Assembly (NCBI GenBank): GCA_022376925.1
Contig: JAIOJX010000004.1
Span: forward strand, 2,418,001 to 2,482,000
Reading direction: 5' to 3'
Length of the DNA stretch: 64,000 nucleotides
From: Tragulus kanchil
Taxonomy: Eukaryota > Chordata > Mammalia > Artiodactyla > Tragulidae
Shown here: one piece after another, positions 44,385 to 56,448 of the stretch
Layout of the letters: every line of letters begins with the position of its first letter
Position numbering within the stretch: the stretch's first letter is position 1
The notes under the pieces: model-generated
The model's input: only the letters and a program-made list of their open reading frames with translations
Told to the model about the DNA's origin: nothing
Database searches by the model: none
Position numbers and translations under genes: made by a program

Positions 44385-45247
44385 ACTATCAGAGAGAAGC
44401 CTTGGTCTCGGTTTCTCATTCTATAAGAAAGTCCAGCCAGGTAAACACTACCCAAATTGTTTCCTGTAGAATGCAAGGTCCTACAGGATGGAAGAGGATG
44501 TTCCAATAACAAATAAGGTTATAATATCAAAAAATAAAATTAGTAAAACCCAGGTGAGTCGACGACTTCCAAGAAGTAGTGAGCCTAGGGGTGGAGAAGC
44601 ATAATGTCAGAGGTCTCATCCTCAGTAAGCCAGAAACCACCAGCCTCTGCACTGACCTCGTCTGATTCAGGGTTGCAATTATTGACAAACACAAGAGGAG
44701 AGAGATCAAGAGGAGAACATGAAGCTCCCTTCCCTACACATATGCATCAAAATACATCTAAAAGTGGACCAATTCTCAAAGGAAACTGTTTGAAAATTGG
44801 CAGAATAGCTCTTCTGCAACCAAAGCTGCAGGAAAGATCCCAATATAACCAGGACCAAAGGACCAAAAAGAAAAAGAAGGCACCAGGAAGGATCAGCATC
44901 CCTGGGGGGAAGTTACAAAACAGGAAAGGTTCCCTCACCATGGAAACTACCTTTCCCAGCGGGGAAGTCCACCAGAACAGACAGGGAGCTGAGGTGCCTG
45001 GTCTCTGCTTGTGAGGAATGTGTGTACTGGCTTGCCAGCAATCAGGGCAGAGGGACCAGCACTGGATGACCGCCACAACCTCACACTTCACAACCCAAAG
45101 TGCCATCTGGGCGGGGCTGTAGTACACATAGCAGCCAGGTGCTGCAACTCGGCGTGGCGCAGATGGCCTCTGGGAAAGGCCTCAGTCCAGCTGTGCAGAA
45201 ATAGCCAGGAGTGTGGCCCGGGCCTCCCCTGTCAGAGTCTGCCACAG

Positions 45248-47483
45248 GGCACGGTTCACCAAAGGAGCCCCAATGTCAGCACACACAGGGCAGAGCATGG
45301 GTCCATCATAAGAGCACCACCGTCAGCACACCCACAGAGGGAAGCAGCCGGGCCGGGGGGTGGACTTTATCAGCCCACACTGATGGGTGGGGCTAACGTC
45401 AGAGCACTTATCAAGGCTCCCATGGTGGGGAGTGGGCCAAGAGTGGGTCCAGCACCACTGGACTCTGATACTGCACACACCAGATGGCACAGCATCAAGA
45501 ATCACACATCCTTTGGCCTGGAGGGGTGGGATGGGGGAGATATACATATGACTAATCTGGGATCATACATATCTGTAAACAACAAAACTGTAAAAGTAAA
45601 AAGTAAAATGAAAATTAAGGAAAAAAAAAAAGAATCACACATCCTTGCAAGAGCCTCTGGGGAGGACTATGCAGTGGCTTCTTTCCCAGTGAAAGCAAGC
45701 ACTTTAGTCCTACCTACCTCACACCACAGCTTCGAGTCATATCTGGGATGGACAAGCCCTGGGAGGCAGCCCAGGTGCTAAGCGGTCGCAACCACCTCGA
45801 TTCCTACAGCCAAAATGCCCTAGCCCTAATACCTGCTTAACACTAAGCCTCAGAAAAACACAAGAGACATTGTGGGGAAGAAACAGTGGGTGGGAGGCGT
45901 AAAGGAAGTAGCATGAAGGCCTGTACTATCATATGTGAAGAAAATAGCTATAGTCATTGCTCTGTGAGAAAAGGGGATCCTGCAGGGATGCTGTGTGATG
46001 GTCTGGAGGGGTGGGACGGAGGGATATACATATGACGAATCTGGGAAGATACATATCTGTAAACAACAAAACTCTGTAGAAGTTAAAAGTAAAATAAAAG
46101 CTTTAAAAAAAGAAAAAAGAAAAAGAGAGAAAGGAACATGGCCTTGGGCTGCTACTAGGCAAAACCAATGACTCCTGCATAGGCTGTGACAACATGGGCC
46201 TCACTTGCTCACCACTCACATCCTTAGGGAATGAGCACACAGAGCAGGCAGCCTTCCTGAACCCAATCATCAGAGCTTCTACTCTAACACCTGGAGAACA
46301 GAGTCCACCCCTGGCAGGGCTGTCAGCCACAGAACAAAGAGGAGGACCCGGCAACTTCCAGTGTACAGGGCACGGTTCCAAAGCCCCAATGTCAGCACAC
46401 ACAGGGCAGAGCATGGGTCCATCATAAGAGCACCACCGTCAGCACACCCACAGAGGGAAGCAGCCGGGCCGGGGGGTGGACTTTATCAGCCCACACTGAT
46501 GGGTGGGGCTAACGTCAGAGCACTTATCAAGGCTCCCATGGTGGGGAGTGGGCCAAGAGTGGGTCCAGCACCACTGGACTCTGATACTGCACACACCAGA
46601 TGGCACAGCATCAAGAATCACACATCCTTTGGCCTGGAGGGGTGGGATGGGGGAGATATACATATGACTAATCTGGGATCATACATATCTGTAAACAACA
46701 AAACTGTAAAAGTAAAAAGTAAAATGAAAATTAAGGAAAAAAAAAAAGAATCACACATCCTTGCAAGAGCCTCTGGGGAGGACTATGCAGTGGCTTCTTT
46801 CCCAGTGAAAGCAAGCACTTTAGTCCTACCTACCTCACACCACAGCTTCGAGTCATATCTGGGATGGACAAGCCCTGGGAGGCAGCCCAGGTGCTAAGCG
46901 GTCGCAACCACCTCGATTCCTACAGCCAAAATGCCCTAGCCCTAATACCTGCTTAACACTAAGCCTCAGAAAAACACAAGAGACATTGTGGGGAAGAAAC
47001 AGTGGGTGGGAGGCGTAAAGGAAGTAGCATGAAGGCCTGTACTATCATATGTGAAGAAAATAGCTATAGTCATTGCTCTGTGAAAAAAGGGGATCCTGCA
47101 GGGATGCTGTGTGATGGTCTGGAGGGGTGGGACGGAGGGATATACATATGACGAATCTGGGAAGATACATATCTGTAAACAACAAAACTCTGTAGAAGTT
47201 AAAAGTAAAATAAAAGCTTTAAAAAAAGAAAAAAGAAAAAGAGAGAAAGGAACATGGCCTTGGGCTGCTACTAGGCAAAACCAATGACTCCTGCATAGGC
47301 TGTGACAACATGGGCCTCACTTGCTCACCACTCACATCCTTAGGGAATGAGCACACAGAGCAGGCAGCCTTCCTGAACCCAATCATCAGAGCTTCTACTC
47401 TAACACCTGGAGAACAGAGTCCACCCCTGGCAGGGCTGTCAGCCACAGAACAAAGAGGAGGACCCGGCAACTTCCAGTGTACA
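45248..47483 (+). repeat. Direct duplication 14 (45248-46367 / 46368-47483)
   Basis: Offset 1116 bp, no clear filler. The start of copy two lacks bases (GGTTCCAAAGCC versus GGTTCACCAAAGGAGCC). One difference GTGAGAAAAGG/GTGAAAAAAGG. Confidence 0.92.
45514..45629 (+). mobile_element. 116-bp retroinsertion with poly(A) and 17-bp target repeats
   Basis: Bounded by AAGAATCACACATCCTT at 45497-45513 and 45630-45646, ending in an A run. Its body matches imperfectly the neighbouring 46003-46105 (GGAGGGGTGGGA, ATATACATATGAC, CTGTAAACAACAAAACT). It is a very short L1-driven insertion. Repeated at 46630-46745 by duplication 14. Confidence 0.75.
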
Positions 47484-47744
47484 CTCTGGCTACCACACCA
47501 CCAACCACAACCACTATCAAAGGAATGGTTTCCACTCCAAAATGGATGTGGCTGGCATTTGTACCAAAAATACTAAACTCACACTGTCTACACAGAGATA
47601 CTTGCACATTAAAACAGTCCCTTTGAGACTATAGATAACTGTTTCTCCTACATTCAGAGAGATAAATTTAAGTAAAATGAAAAACAGAGGAATAACTCCC
47701 AATTAAAAGAACAAGAGATTGACTCATCAAGAAAAAGAAGACTC

Positions 47745-48052
47745 GGGCTTCCCTGGTGGTCCAGTGGTTAGGGACACCGCCTTGCAGTGCAAAGGGCGCT
47801 GGTTTGATCCCTGGCCTGGGAAGATTCCATGTGCAGTGGAGCGGCCAGACCAATGTGTCCAATTACCGAGCCGGAGCTCTGGAGCGCATGCACCCAGAGC
47901 CAGTGCTCTGCGACAACAGAGGCCACTGCGATGGGAGGCCCACACAGGCCAAAGAACAAAGATGGATGAAAAAAATAGATAAATGAAAGGCCAATAGAAG
48001 CGGCCCACCGCCCCCCCCCCAACTCATCCCCCCCAATAAATAAATAAAAGAT
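47745..48052 (+). mobile_element. Long CHR-related SINE
   Basis: Complete head GGGCTTCCCTGGTGGTCC to the AATAAATAAAAG tail. Flanked by AAGACTC (47738-47744 and 48053-48059). The join restores L1 ORF2 sequence AAGACTCAAATCAATAAAA. Confidence 0.87.
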
Positions 48053-48143
48053 AAGACTCAAATCAATAAAATGAGAAATGAAAAAGGGAAGTTACAACAA
48101 CACAAATACAAAGGATCATAAGAGACTATGAGCAACTATATGC

Positions 48144-50277
48144 CAATAAAATGGACAACTTGGAAGAAATGGACAAATTCTTAGAAAAGTATAACCTTCT
48201 AAAACCGAACCAAGAAGAAATTGAAAATATGAATAGACCAATCAAAAGTTCAGAAATCAAAACTGTAATCAAAAATCTTCCATCCAATGCCCAGGGTCAC
48301 ATGGCTTCACAGGTGAATTCTACCAAAAGTTAAGCGCTGACACCCATCCTGCTCAATCTCTTCTAGAAAATTACGGAGGAATTAGAACTCCCAAATTCAT
48401 TCTACAAGTCCAATATCACCCTGATTCCAAAACCAGACAAAGGTGCCACAAACAAAGAAAATCACAGTCCAATATCACTGATGAACAAAGATGCAAAAAT
48501 CCTCAACAAGGGCTTCCCTAGTGGTCCAGTGGTTAAGAATCCACCTGCCAACGAAGGGGACACAGGTTTGATCCCTGGTCCAGGAAGATCCCCCATGCAA
48601 CTAAGCCTGTGTACCACAACTACTGAGCTGCTCTCTGAAACCCAGGAACCACAGTGAAGACCCAGCCCAGTCAAAAATACATTAATTTTAAAAAACTTCA
48701 GCAAAATACTAGCAAATAGAATCTAATACATTAAAAAACATATATCATGATCAAGTCAATTTTATTCCAGGAATGCAAGGATTCCTCAATATATCCAAAT
48801 CAATCCATGTGATACACCATATTAGCAAACTGAAAGAAAAAAACTATATGATCATCTCAATAGATGCAAAGAAAGCCTTGACAAAATTCTACCTCCATTT
48901 ATGGTAAAAACACTCCAGAAACTAGCCATAGAAAGAACATACATCTACTTGATAAAGGCCATATATGACAAGCCCACGGGAAACATCCTCAATGGTAAAA
49001 ATATGAAAGCATTTCCTCTAAAATAGGGGACAAGGAGGCCCACTCTCACTACTATTATTCAACATAGTTTTGGAAGTCCTAACCACAGCAATCAGAGAAG
49101 ATAAAGAAATAAAGGGAATTCAGACTGGAAAAAAAGTAAAAGTTCTATTTGCAGATGACATGGTTTTCTACATAGAAAACCCTAAAGATGCCACCTGAAA
49201 ATTACTAGAGACAATAAAATGGACAACTTGGAAGAAATGGACAAATTCTTAGAAAAGTATAACCTTCTAAAACCGAACCAAGAAGAAATTGAAAATATGA
49301 ATAGACCAACCAAAAGTTCAGAAATCAAGACTGTAATCAAAATCTTCCATCCAATGCCCAGGGTCACATGGCTTCACAGGTGAATTCTACCAAAAGTTAA
49401 GCGCTGACACCCATCCTGCTCAATCTCTTCTAGAAAATTACGGAGGAATTAGAACTCCCAAATTCATTCTACAAGTCCAATATCACCCTGATTCCAAAAC
49501 CAGACAAAGGTGCCACAAACAAAGAAAATCACAGTCCAATATCACTGATGAACAAAGATGCAAAAATCCTCAACAAGGGCTTCCCTAGTGGTCCAGTGGT
49601 TAAGAATCCACCTGCCAACGAAGGGGACACAGGTTTGATCCCTGGTCCAGGAAGATCCCCCATGCAACTAAGCCTGTGTACCACAACTACTGAGCTGCTC
49701 TCTGAAACCCAGGAACCACAGTGAAGACCCAGCCCAGTCAAAAATACATTAATTTTAAAAAACTTCAGCAAAATACTAGCAAATAGAATCTAATACATTA
49801 AAAAACATATATCATGATCAAGTCAATTTTATTCCAGGAATGCAAGGATTCCTCAATATATCCAAATCAATCCATGTGATACACCATATTAGCAAACTGA
49901 AAGAAAAAAACTATATGATCATCTCAATAGATGCAAAGAAAGCCTTGACAAAATTCTACCTCCATTTATGGTAAAAACACTCCAGAAACTAGCCATAGAA
50001 AGAACATACATCTACTTGATAAAGGCCATATATGACAAGCCCACGGGAAACATCCTCAATGGTAAAAATATGAAAGCATTTCCTCTAAAATAGGGGACAA
50101 GGAGGCCCACTCTCACTACTATTATTCAACATAGTTTTGGAAGTCTTAACCACAGCAATCAGAGAAGATAAAGAAATAAAGGGAATTCAGACTGGAAAAA
50201 AAGTAAAAGTTCTATTTGCAGATGACATGGTTTTCTACATAGAAAACCCTAAAGATGCCACCTGAAAATTACTAGAG
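48144..50277 (+). repeat. Direct duplication 15 (48144-49210 / 49212-50277)
   Basis: Offset 1067-1068 bp, essentially no filler. Differences: ACCAATC/ACCAACC, AAATCAAAACTG/AAATCAAGACTG, AGTCCTAAC/AGTCTTAAC. Confidence 0.92.
48510..48690 (+). mobile_element. CHR-type SINE
   Basis: GGGCTTCCCTAGTGGTCCAG head with a body (CATGCAACTAAGCCTGTGTA) unlike the long SINE family. Inserted in L1 ORF2. Repeated at 49577-49757. Confidence 0.78.
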
Positions 50278-52331
50278 CTAATTAGTGAATATAGTGAAGT
50301 CACAGGGTACAAAATTAATACATAGAAATCCCGTGCATTCCTATACACTAACAATGAAAAATCAGAGAAATAATCCCATTCACCATTGCAACAAAAAGAA
50401 TAAAATACTTAGGAATAAATTTACTTAAAGAGACAAAAGACCTGTATGTAGAAAACCTGTCACCATAAGACAGTGATGAAAGAAATCTAAGACGGGGGCT
50501 TCCCTGGTGGTCCAGTGGGTAAGAACACCGCCTTGCAGTGCAAGGGGCGCTGGTTCGATCCCTGGCCTGGGAAGATCGCATGTGCCACGGAGCGGCTGGA
50601 CCTATGTGTCCAACTACCAAGCCGGAGCTCTAGAGCGCATGTGCCCAGAGCCAGTGCTCTGCGACAACAGAGGCCACTGCGACAGGAGGCCCACACGGGC
50701 CAAAGAACAAAGATGGATAAAAATGGATAAATGAAAGACCAATAGAAGTGGCCTGCCCACCCTCTCCCTCCCCACCTCTCCCCCACCAAAATAAATAAAT
50801 AAATAAATCTTATATATATATATATATATAAAAGAAATCTAAGACAACACAAACAGAGAGATACACCACGTTCTTGGATTGGAAAAATTAATATGGTGAA
50901 AGTGACTATACTACCCAAAGCAATCTAGAGATTCAATGCAATCCCTATCAAAGTACCAACTGTATTTTTCACAGAAATAGAACAAATAATTTCACAATTT
51001 GTATGGAAACACAAAGGACTTAAAATAGCCAAAGCAATCCTGAGAAAGAAGAACGGAGCTGGAGAAACCAACTTTCCTGACTTCCAGACTATACTATAAA
51101 GTTACAGTCATCAATACTGGCACAAAAACAGAAATATAGACCAATGGAACAAGACAGAAAGCCTAGAGATAAATCCATGCACCTATGGACACTTTATCTT
51201 TGGGGCAATAAAGAAAAGACAGTCTCGGGACAAGGAGGCCCACTCACTACTATTATTCAACATAGTTTTGGAAGTCTTAACCACAGCAATCAGAGAAGAT
51301 AAAGAAATAAAGGGAATTCAGACTGGAAAAAGTAAAAGTTCTATTTGCAGATGACATGGTTTTCTACATAGAAAACCCTAAAGATGCCACCTGAAAATTA
51401 CTAGAGCTAATTAGTGAATATAGTGAAGTCACAGGGTACAAAATTAATACATAGAAATCCCGTGCATTCCTATACACTAACAATGAAAAATCAGAGAAAT
51501 AATCCCATTCACCATTGCAACAAAAAGAATAAAATACTTAGGAATAAATTTACTTAAAGAGACAAAAGACCTGTATGTAGAAAACCTGTCACCATAAGAC
51601 AGTGATGAAAGAAATCTAAGACGGGGGCTTCCCTGGTGGTCCAGTGGGTAAGAACACCGCCTTGCAGTGCAAGGGGCGCTGGTTCGATCCCTGGCCTGGG
51701 AAGATCGCATGTGCCACGGAGCGGCTGGACCTATGTGTCCAACTACCAAGCCGGAGCTCTAGAGCGCATGTGCCCAGAGCCAGTGCTCTGCGACAACAGA
51801 GGCCACTGCGACAGGAGGCCCACACGGGCCAAAGAACAAAGATGGATAAAAATGGATAAATGAAAGACCAATAGAAGTGGCCTGCCCACCCTCTCCCTCC
51901 CCACCTCTCCCCCACCAAAATAAATAAATAAATAAATCTTATATATATATATATATATAAAAGAAATCTAAGACAACACAAACAGAGAGATACACCACGT
52001 TCTTGGATTGGAAAAATTAATATGGTGAAAGTGACTATACTACCCAAAGCAATCTAGAGATTCAATGCAATCCCTATCAAAGTACCAACTGTATTTTTCA
52101 CAGAAATAGAACAAATAATTTCACAATTTGTATGGAAACACAAAGGACTTAAAATAGCCAAAGCAATCCTGAGAAAGAAGAACGGAGCTGGAGAAACCAA
52201 CTTTCCTGACTTCCAGACTATACTATAAAGTTACAGTCATCAATACTGGCACAAAAACAGAAATATAGACCAATGGAACAAGACAGAAAGCCTAGAGATA
52301 AATCCATGCACCTATGGACACTTTATCTTTG
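50094..52331 (+). repeat. Direct duplication 16 (50094-51202 / 51227-52331)
   Basis: Offset 1129 bp. Junction 51203-51226 is a scrambled version of the true continuation (GGGCAATAAAGAAAAGACAG for CAATAGAGAAAAGACAG). The start of copy two has indels (CACTCTCACT/CACTCACT). Confidence 0.92.
50494..50830 (+). mobile_element. Long CHR-related SINE with (TA)10 tail
   Basis: Perfect 15-bp target repeat AAAGAAATCTAAGAC at 50479-50493 and 50831-50845. Ends in AATAAATAAATAAATAAATC and ten TA units (50811-50830). Repeated at 51623-51959. Confidence 0.9.
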
Positions 52332-52621
52332 AAAAAAGAGGCCAAAATATACAATAGAGAAAAGACAGTCTCTACAACAAGTGGTGCTGGGAAAACTGGC
52401 CAACTATATGTAAAAGAATAAAATTAAAACTGGAAGTCAGGAAAGTTGGTTTCTCCAGCTCCGTTCTTCTTTCTCAGGATTGCTTTGGCTATTTTAAGTC
52501 CTTTGTGTTTCCATACAAATTGTGAAATTATTTGTTCTATTTCTGTGAAAAATACAGTTGGTACTTTGATAGGGATTGCATTGAATCTCTAGATTGCTTT
52601 GGGTAGTATAGTCATTTTCAC
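52025..52621. repeat. Inverted repeat: 192-bp arms, 213-bp spacer, in L1
   Basis: 52430-52621 is the reverse complement of 52025-52216, with one mismatch seen (GTGAAAGTGAC versus GTGAAAATGAC). The arms are equal in length and are L1 ORF2 sequence. The left arm also occurs at 50896-51087 through duplication 16. Confidence 0.93.
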
Positions 52622-53186
52622 CAAACACAATACACAAAAATAAACTCAACATGGATTAAAGACATAAACATAAGGCCAGAAACTGTAAAACTCTGAAAGG
52701 AAAACATAGGCAGAACACTGACATAAATCACAGCAAGGTCCTCTGTGCTCCATCTCCTACAGTAATGGAAATAAAAACAAAAATAAACAAGTAGGACCTC
52801 ATTAAAATAATACAAACTTAAGATATTTTGCACAACAAAGGAAAATATAAGTAAGGTGAAAAGACAGCCCTCAGAATGGGAGAAAATTACAGCAAACAAA
52901 ACAACTGACAAAGAAATAATCTCCAAAATATACAAGCAGTTCATGCAACTCTATACCAGAAAAACAAACCACCCAACCAAAACTGGGCAAAGACTTACAA
53001 AGACATTTCTCCAAAAAAGACATACAGATGGCTAATAAACACAAGAGAAGATGCTCAACATCACTCATCATTAGAGAAATGAAAATCAAAACTACAATGA
53101 GGTATCATCTTACACCGGTCAGAATGGCCATCATCAACAAGTCTACAAAAGAATGTGGAGAAAAGAGAACTCTCTTACACTGCTGG

Positions 53187-53410
53187 GACTTCCCAGATGG
53201 CACTACTGGTAAAGAACCTGTCTGCCAATGCAGGAGACATAAGAGATGCAGTTTCAATCCCTGGGTAAGGAAGATGCCCTGGAAGAGAGCACAGAAACCC
53301 ACTCCAGTATTCTTGCCTGGAAAATCCTATGGACAGAGGAGCTGATGGGCTACAATCCATAGGGCCACAAAGAGTCAGACATGACTGAAGCGACTTAGCA
53401 CATGCACACC
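53187..53410 (+). mobile_element. Bov-tA/Bov-A2-type SINE
   Basis: ACTTCCCAGATGGCACTACT head, CACTCCAGTATTCTTGCCTG, CAGACATGACTGAAGCGACT tail. Flanked by ACACTGCTGGG and ACACTGTTGCTGGG in L1. Confidence 0.85.
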
Positions 53411-53426
53411 TAACACTGTTGCTGGG

Positions 53427-55567
53427 AATGCAAACTGATACAACCACTATGGAGAACAGTATGGAAATTCCTTATAAAATGAGGAATAAAACTACCATAT
53501 GAGCCGCCAGTACCCCTACTGGGCATATATCCTAAGGAAATCATAACTGAAAAAGAGACATGTACCCCAACATTCATTCCAGCATTATTTACGATAGGCA
53601 GGACATGGAAGCAACCTAGATGTCCATCAGCAGATGAATGAATAAGGAAATTGTGGCACACAGACACAATGGAATATTACTTAGCTATAAAAAGGAATGC
53701 ATGAGTCAATTCCAATGAGGTGTTATGAACCTAGAGACTATTATACAAAGTAAGGAGTATTTCAAGGCTGTATATCATCCCCTTGCTTATTTAACTTATA
53801 TGCTGGCTTAAAACTCAACATTCAGAAAACTAAGATCATGGAATCCAGTCCCATCACTTCATGGCAAACAGATGGGTAAACACTGGAAACAGTGACAGAC
53901 TATTTTCTTGGACTCCAAAATCACTGCAGATGGTGACTGCAGCCATGAAATTAAAAGACACTTCTGTGGAAGAAAAGCTATGACAAACCTAAACAGCATA
54001 TTAAAAAGCAGAGACATCACTTTGCCAACAAAGGTCTGTAAAGTCAAAAATACGGTTTTTCCAGTGGTCACGTATGGATGTGATAGTTTGACCATAAAGA
54101 AGACCGAGCATCAAAGAACTGTTGCCTTCTAATTGTGGTGTTAGAAAAGACTCTTGAGAGTCCCTTGAACAGCAAAGAGATCAAACCAATCAATCCTAAT
54201 GAAAATCAATTCTGAATGGTCACTGGAAGGACTGATGCTGAAGCTGAAGATACCATGAAAAAGAAAATTATTGGCCAGTATCACTGATGAACATAGATGC
54301 AAAAATCCTCAACAAAATACTAGCAAGTCAGATCTGACAATACATTAGAAGGACCATACACCATTGATCAAATGGGATTTCTCCCAGGGATGCAAGGACT
54401 TTTCAATATCCACAAATCAGTATGATACACCACATCAAAATATTGAAGAATAAAACGATAATGATCATCTCAATAGATGCAGAAAAAGCTTATTGAAGAA
54501 TAAATGCAAACTGATACAACCACTATGGAGAACAGTATGGAAATTCCTTATAAAATGAGGAATAAAACTACCATATGAGCCGCCAGTACCCCTACTGGGC
54601 ATATATCCTAAGGAAATCATAACTGAAAAAGAGACATGTACCCCAACATTCATTCCAGCATTATTTACGATAGGCAGGACATGGAAGCAACCTAGATGTC
54701 CATCAGCAGATGAATGAATAAGGAAATTGTGGCACACAGACACAATGGAATATTACTTAGCTATAAAAAGGAATGCATGAGTCAATTCCAATGAGGTGTT
54801 ATGAACCTAGAGACTATTATACAAAGTAAGGAGTATTTCAAGGCTGTATATCATCCCCTTGCTTATTTAACTTATATGCTGGCTTAAAACTCAACATTCA
54901 GAAAACTAAGATCATGGAATCCAGTCCCATCACTTCATGGCAAACAGATGGGTAAACACTGGAAACAGTGACAGACTATTTTCTTGGACTCCAAAATCAC
55001 TGCAGATGGTGACTGCAGCCATGAAATTAAAAGACACTTCTGTGGAAGAAAAGCTATGACAAACCTAAACAGCATATTAAAAAGCAGAGACATCACTTTG
55101 CCAACAAAGGTCTGTAAAGTCAAAAATACGGTTTTTCCAGTGGTCACGTATGGATGTGATAGTTTGACCATAAAGAAGACCGAGCATCAAAGAACTGTTG
55201 CCTTCTAATTGTGGTGTTAGAAAAGACTCTTGAGAGTCCCTTGAACAGCAAAGAGATCAAACCAATCAATCCTAATGAAAATCAATTCTGAATGGTCACT
55301 GGAAGGACTGATTCTGAAGCTGAAGATACCATGAAAAAGAAAATTATTGGCCAGTATCACTGATGAACATAGATGCAAAAATCCTCAACAAAATACTAGC
55401 AAGTCAGATCTGACAATACATTAGAAGGACCATACACCATTGATCAAATGGGATTTCTCCCAGGGATGCAAGGACTTTTCAATATCCACAAATCAGTATG
55501 ATACACCACATCAAAATATTGAAGAATAAAAACGATAATGATCATCTCAATAGATGCAGAAAAAGCT
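53427..55567 (+). repeat. Direct duplication 17 (53427-54490 / 54503-55567)
   Basis: Offset 1076-1077 bp, filler 54491-54502. Differences: CTGATGCTG/CTGATTCTG and one base in an A run (AATAAAACG/AATAAAAACG). Confidence 0.92.
53757..54250 (+). mobile_element. BovB fragment with internal deletion
   Basis: TTTCAAGGCTGTATATCATC, CTTATTTAACTTATATGCTG then directly GCTTAAAACTCAACATTC. About 170 bp present in the BovB at 535-1572 is missing between these. The 3' end is absent. Repeated at 54833-55327. Confidence 0.8.
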
Positions 55568-55631
55568 TTTGATAAATGACAGGGAACTCTCCAGGAAGTA
55601 GACATAGAGGGAACATACCACAACATAATCA

Positions 55632-56448
55632 CAAGTTGGAAGCAAAACTGCCGGAAGTAGTATCAACAACCTCTGATATGCAGATAATACTACCTTTATG
55701 ACAAAGAGCGAAGAGCGTCTTGATGAAGGTGAAAGAGGAGAGTGAAATATCTGTCTTAAAACATAACATTCATTAAAAAAATTAAGATCATGAAATCTGG
55801 TCCCATCACTTCATGGCAAGTAGATGGGGAAAAATGGAAACAGTGGCAGATTTTATTTTCTTGGGCTCCAAAATCATTGCAGACAGTGACTACAGCCATG
55901 AAATTGAAATACACTTGTTCTTTGGAGGAAAAGCTATGACAAACCTAGACAGCGTATTCATAAGCAGAGACATTACTTTGCTGACAAAGGTCCATCTACT
56001 CAAAGCTAGTTTCCCCAGTAATCATGTATGGATGTGAGAGTTGGACCATAAGGAAAGCTGAGTGCCAAAGAATTGATGCTTTTGAATTGTGGTGTTGGAG
56101 AAGCCTCTGAGAGTCCCTTGGACAGCAAGGAGATCAAACCAGTCAACCCTAATTGAAACAAACCCTAAATATTCATTAGAAGGACTGATGCTGAAGCTGA
56201 CGCTCTAATACTTTGGCCACCTGACATAAAGAGTGGACTCTGTGGAAAAGACGCTGATGCTGGGAAAGATTGAGGGCGGGAGGAGAAATGGGGGAAGATG
56301 ATGAGTTGGTTGGATGGCATCACTGACTCAATGGACATGAGTTTGAGCAAACTCTGGGAGGTAATGAAGGACAGGCAAGCCTGGTGTGCTGCAGTCCATG
56401 AGGTCACAAGGAATTGGAGACAACTTAGCGACTGAACAATAACAAATA
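55632..56448 (+). mobile_element. BovB LINE 3' part inserted in L1
   Basis: TATCAACAACCTCTGATATG to AACTTAGCGACTGAACAATA. L1 continues after it at ACATATATGTCACACAAC. Partial repeat at 57222-57568. Confidence 0.82.

Larger units (their letters stand above)
42571..44739 (+). repeat. Direct duplication 13 (42571-43644 / 43665-44739)
   Basis: Offset exactly 1094 bp, filler 43645-43664. The end of copy one has TTCCTACAC where copy two has TTCCCTACAC. Carries the distal poly(A) signal. Confidence 0.92.
44760..47720 (+). mobile_element. L1 5'UTR-like region
   Basis: GC-rich repeat DNA leading into CCCAATTAAAAGAACAAGAG, which in artiodactyl L1 lies at the 5'UTR/ORF1 boundary. It then passes straight into ORF2 sequence. 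Frames such as 45011-45781 cross it without known domains and are not genes. Assignment to L1 rests on the right boundary. The left limit is approximate. Confidence 0.5.
47721..53760 (+). mobile_element. L1 LINE ORF2 and 3' part, first copy
   Basis: ORF2 starts in mid-protein (AGAAATGAAAAAGGGAAGTT). The reverse-transcriptase box F-A-D-D is at 49148-49159 (again near 50215). The C-terminal region continues to the 53450-53760 stretch. Stops and frameshifts are frequent. SINEs at 47745, 48510, 50494 and 53187 and duplications 15 and 16 interrupt it. Confidence 0.85.

Noticed and set aside
45011..45781. 256-codon open frame, the longest in the window
   Set aside because: It lies in repeat DNA, crosses a short retroinsertion with poly(A), has no domain or splice context, and a second version arises only because the DNA is duplicated.
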